Assembly (NCBI RefSeq): GCF_022557175.1
Contig: NZ_CP092915.1
Location: forward strand, 7,130,001-7,194,000
DNA: 64,000 bases
DNA from: Mycolicibacterium sp. YH-1
GTDB lineage: Bacteria > Actinomycetota > Actinomycetes > Mycobacteriales > Mycobacteriaceae
Reading direction: 5' to 3'
The notes beneath the pieces were generated by a model. That model worked only from the letters and a program-made list of their open reading frames with translations, made no database searches and was not told the origin of the DNA. Made by a program: the position numbers and the translations under genes. Below are positions 62,589-64,000 of the stretch, in pieces. How positions within the stretch are numbered: the first letter of the stretch is position 1; every line of letters starts with the position of its first letter.

Positions 62589-63938
62589 ATGGTGCATCGC
62601 TTAGCGGCGCTGTTGGCCGCGGCGACGTTGGCTTTGCTGTGCGCACCGCCTGCGGTGGCCGTCGAGCCGCCGACCATCGACCGGGGAGCGTTGCCGCCGG
62701 ATGAGACGGGGCCCGATCAGCCCACCGAGCAGCGACGTGCGTGCTCGGCGCCGATGGTGTTCCCGAACTCCAACTTCGTCGACAAGCCTTGGCCCAATGC
62801 CTATCTGCGGCTCGGTGAGGCGCAGAAGTTCGCCACCGGCGCGGGTGTCACCGTCGCTGTCATCGACACCGGCGTGACCGGCTCAATGCGGGTGCCCGCG
62901 CAGCCTGGCGGCGACTTCGTCGACAAGGGCGGCGATGGCATGTCCGACTGCGACTCGCACGGCACGCTCACCGCGTCGCTGATCGCGGGCCGCGGCGCGC
63001 CGACCGACGGCTTCATCGGTGTGGCGCCCGACGCGCGGATCCTGTCGCTGCGCCAGACGTCGGACAACTTCCAGCCGGTCGGCGCGCGAACCGATCCGAA
63101 CGACCCCAACAGCACCCAGACGGCGGGATCGCTACGCAGCCTGGCCCGTTCGATCGTGCACGCCGCCAATCTCGGCGCGCAGGTCATCAACATCAGCGAG
63201 GCCGCCTGCTACAAGGTGACCCGTCCGATCGATGAGTCCGGTCTCGGCGCGGCCATCGAGTACGCGACCAACGTCAAGAGTGCGGTGGTGATCGTCGCCG
63301 CGGGCAACACCGGGCAGGACTGCACCCAGAATCCGCCACCGGACGCCGCGGTACCCGCCGATCCGCGCGGGTGGCAGGAAGTGCAGACCATCGTCTCGCC
63401 TGCCTGGTACTCGCCGCTCGTGCTGACCGTGGGGAGCGTCGCCGAGAACGGTCAGCCCAGCAGCTTCTCGATGTCGGGTCCGTGGCTCGGTGCCGCGGCC
63501 CCCGGCGAGAACATCGTCGCGCTCGGTTACGACGGCAACCCGGTCAACGCCCTGCAGGGCCAGGACGGTCTCATCCCGATCAACGGGACCTCGTTCTCGG
63601 CGGCGTACGTGTCGGGCCTTGCCGCGCTGGTCAAGCAGCGCTTCCCCGACCTGACCCCGGCGCAGATCATCAACCGCATCACCGCGACCGCCCGCCATCC
63701 CGGCGGCGGCGTGGACAACTACGTCGGCGCGGGTGTGATCGATCCTGTGGCGGCCCTGACGTGGGACGTGCCGGAGGGTCCGAAGGACGTGCCCTACAGC
63801 GTCAAGCAGCTGCCGCCGCCGGTGTACATCCCGCCACCCGACCGCGGACCCATCACCATCGTCGTCATCGCCGGCGCCAGCCTGGTGCTCATCCTCGGGA
63901 TCGGCGCGATGGCCCGACGCGCGTTGAGCCGTCGATGA
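62589..63938 (+). CDS. mycP1: mycosin-1, subtilisin-like protease of the ESX-1 secretion system
   Basis: 449 residues. Signal peptide (AALLAAATLALLCAPPAVA), subtilase domain (about 60-390) with triad Asp93 (VIDTGV), His124 (DSHGTL) and Ser335 (NGTSFSA), a proline-rich linker and a C-terminal membrane anchor (about 422-440). TGPDQPTEQR and FATGAGVTVAVIDTGV are MycP1-type rather than MycP3 or MycP5. It anchors in the inner membrane facing the periplasm, is part of the ESX-1 complex and trims EspB. ATG 62589 has GGGGGAG upstream; the long frame from 62508 is upstream spacer. The next gene overlaps its stop codon, as in the standard mycP1-eccE1 order. Confidence 0.95.
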   Translation: MVHRLAALLAAATLALLCAPPAVAVEPPTIDRGALPPDETGPDQPTEQRRACSAPMVFPNSNFVDKPWPNAYLRLGEAQKFATGAGVTVAVIDTGVTGSMRVPAQPGGDFVDKGGDGMSDCDSHGTLTASLIAGRGAPTDGFIGVAPDARILSLRQTSDNFQPVGARTDPNDPNSTQTAGSLRSLARSIVHAANLGAQVINISEAACYKVTRPIDESGLGAAIEYATNVKSAVVIVAAGNTGQDCTQNPPPDAAVPADPRGWQEVQTIVSPAWYSPLVLTVGSVAENGQPSSFSMSGPWLGAAAPGENIVALGYDGNPVNALQGQDGLIPINGTSFSAAYVSGLAALVKQRFPDLTPAQIINRITATARHPGGGVDNYVGAGVIDPVAALTWDVPEGPKDVPYSVKQLPPPVYIPPPDRGPITIVVIAGASLVLILGIGAMARRALSRR

Positions 63939-64000
63939 GGACGCTGCTGGCGCACTTCGGCTTTCGCTTCACCACCGGGCATCTGCTGTGGGCGGCGGCG
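63935..64000 (+). CDS. eccE1: start of an EccE1-like ESX-1 membrane component (cut by window edge)
   Basis: The first 22 codons, MRTLLAHFGFRFTTGHLLWA and onward, remain open at the window end. RFTTGH followed by a hydrophobic helix resembles the N-terminus of EccE1, and mycP1-eccE1 is the usual ESX-1 order. The start overlaps the mycP1 stop (ATGA). Only this fragment can be read. Confidence 0.7.
   Translation, partial: MRTLLAHFGFRFTTGHLLWAAA

Noticed and set aside
62589..63938. Assignment of the mycosin to ESX-3 because mycP precedes eccE
   Set aside because: The sequence features (TGPDQPTEQR, FATGAGVTVAVIDTGV, triad spacing) match MycP1, and mycP1 also precedes eccE1 in ESX-1.

Overview
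The window comes from a fast-growing, saprophytic mycobacterium of the Mycolicibacterium type. The evidence is high GC with dense codon-biased ORFs, the start of the ESX-1 type VII secretion locus (mycP1 then the first codons of an eccE1-like gene) at the right edge, a fructose PTS directly beside ESX-1, a YkuD-type L,D-transpeptidase, an LCP cell-wall ligase, a fused HadA/HadB dehydratase, and a mycothiol-dependent-isomerase-like fragment at the left edge. No rRNA, tRNA, insertion sequence, prophage or CRISPR array was found.

Layout. 1-3.9 kb: isomerase-family fragment, nitroreductase, an Imm-5-like protein, an SDR and a secreted lipase. 3.9-19.8 kb: a divergent carbon-catabolism supercluster. 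Its minus arm is one compact six-gene unit: IclR regulator, sugar-acid (IlvD/Edd) dehydratase, SDR, acylating acetaldehyde dehydrogenase, 4-hydroxy-2-oxovalerate aldolase, pyruvate carboxylase. Its plus arm holds an isopropylmalate/tartrate-dehydrogenase-family enzyme, a GntP permease, a BASS-family transporter, a metallo-beta-lactamase-fold hydrolase, a hydroxypyruvate-isomerase-like protein and a DUF1537 four-carbon acid sugar kinase. The 268-bp divergent control region carries several TATGCGA elements. 20-29.5 kb: GH3 beta-glucosidase, proline-rich secreted protein, palindromic intergenic repeats, L,D-transpeptidase, DUF3159 membrane protein, MerR regulator, S9 peptidase and GH6 cellulase. 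29.5-36 kb: ABC-F protein, SDR, fused HadAB, LCP protein and two small exported proteins.

36-46 kb: SDR-ferredoxin-P450 operon with a divergent TetR and a perfect 16-bp inverted repeat between them, a serine hydrolase, an oxidoreductase/SDR pair with its own TetR, and a short PPDK-like phosphotransferase with a winged-helix partner. 46-53 kb: a minus-strand run of DUF456, HAD dehalogenase, quinone oxidoreductase, MFE-type SDR, aldehyde dehydrogenase and methyltransferase, then two divergent TetR regulators. 53-56.5 kb: FUSC membrane protein and pirin, convergent over a perfect 20-bp-arm hairpin. 56.5-62.4 kb: ptsI divergent from fruR-fruK-fruA-ptsH. 62.6-64 kb: mycP1 and the start of eccE1.

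The most interesting system is the 3.9-19.8 kb supercluster. The minus arm reads as a complete non-phosphorylative route: dehydrate an aldonic acid to a 2-keto-3-deoxy acid, cleave it to pyruvate plus an aldehyde, capture the aldehyde as an acyl-CoA, and carboxylate pyruvate to oxaloacetate. The hydratase that normally feeds this aldolase/dehydrogenase pair in aromatic and steroid degradation is missing; a pentonate-type dehydratase takes its place. The plus arm looks like a separate tetronate (four-carbon acid sugar) branch. Substrates are inferred, not shown.
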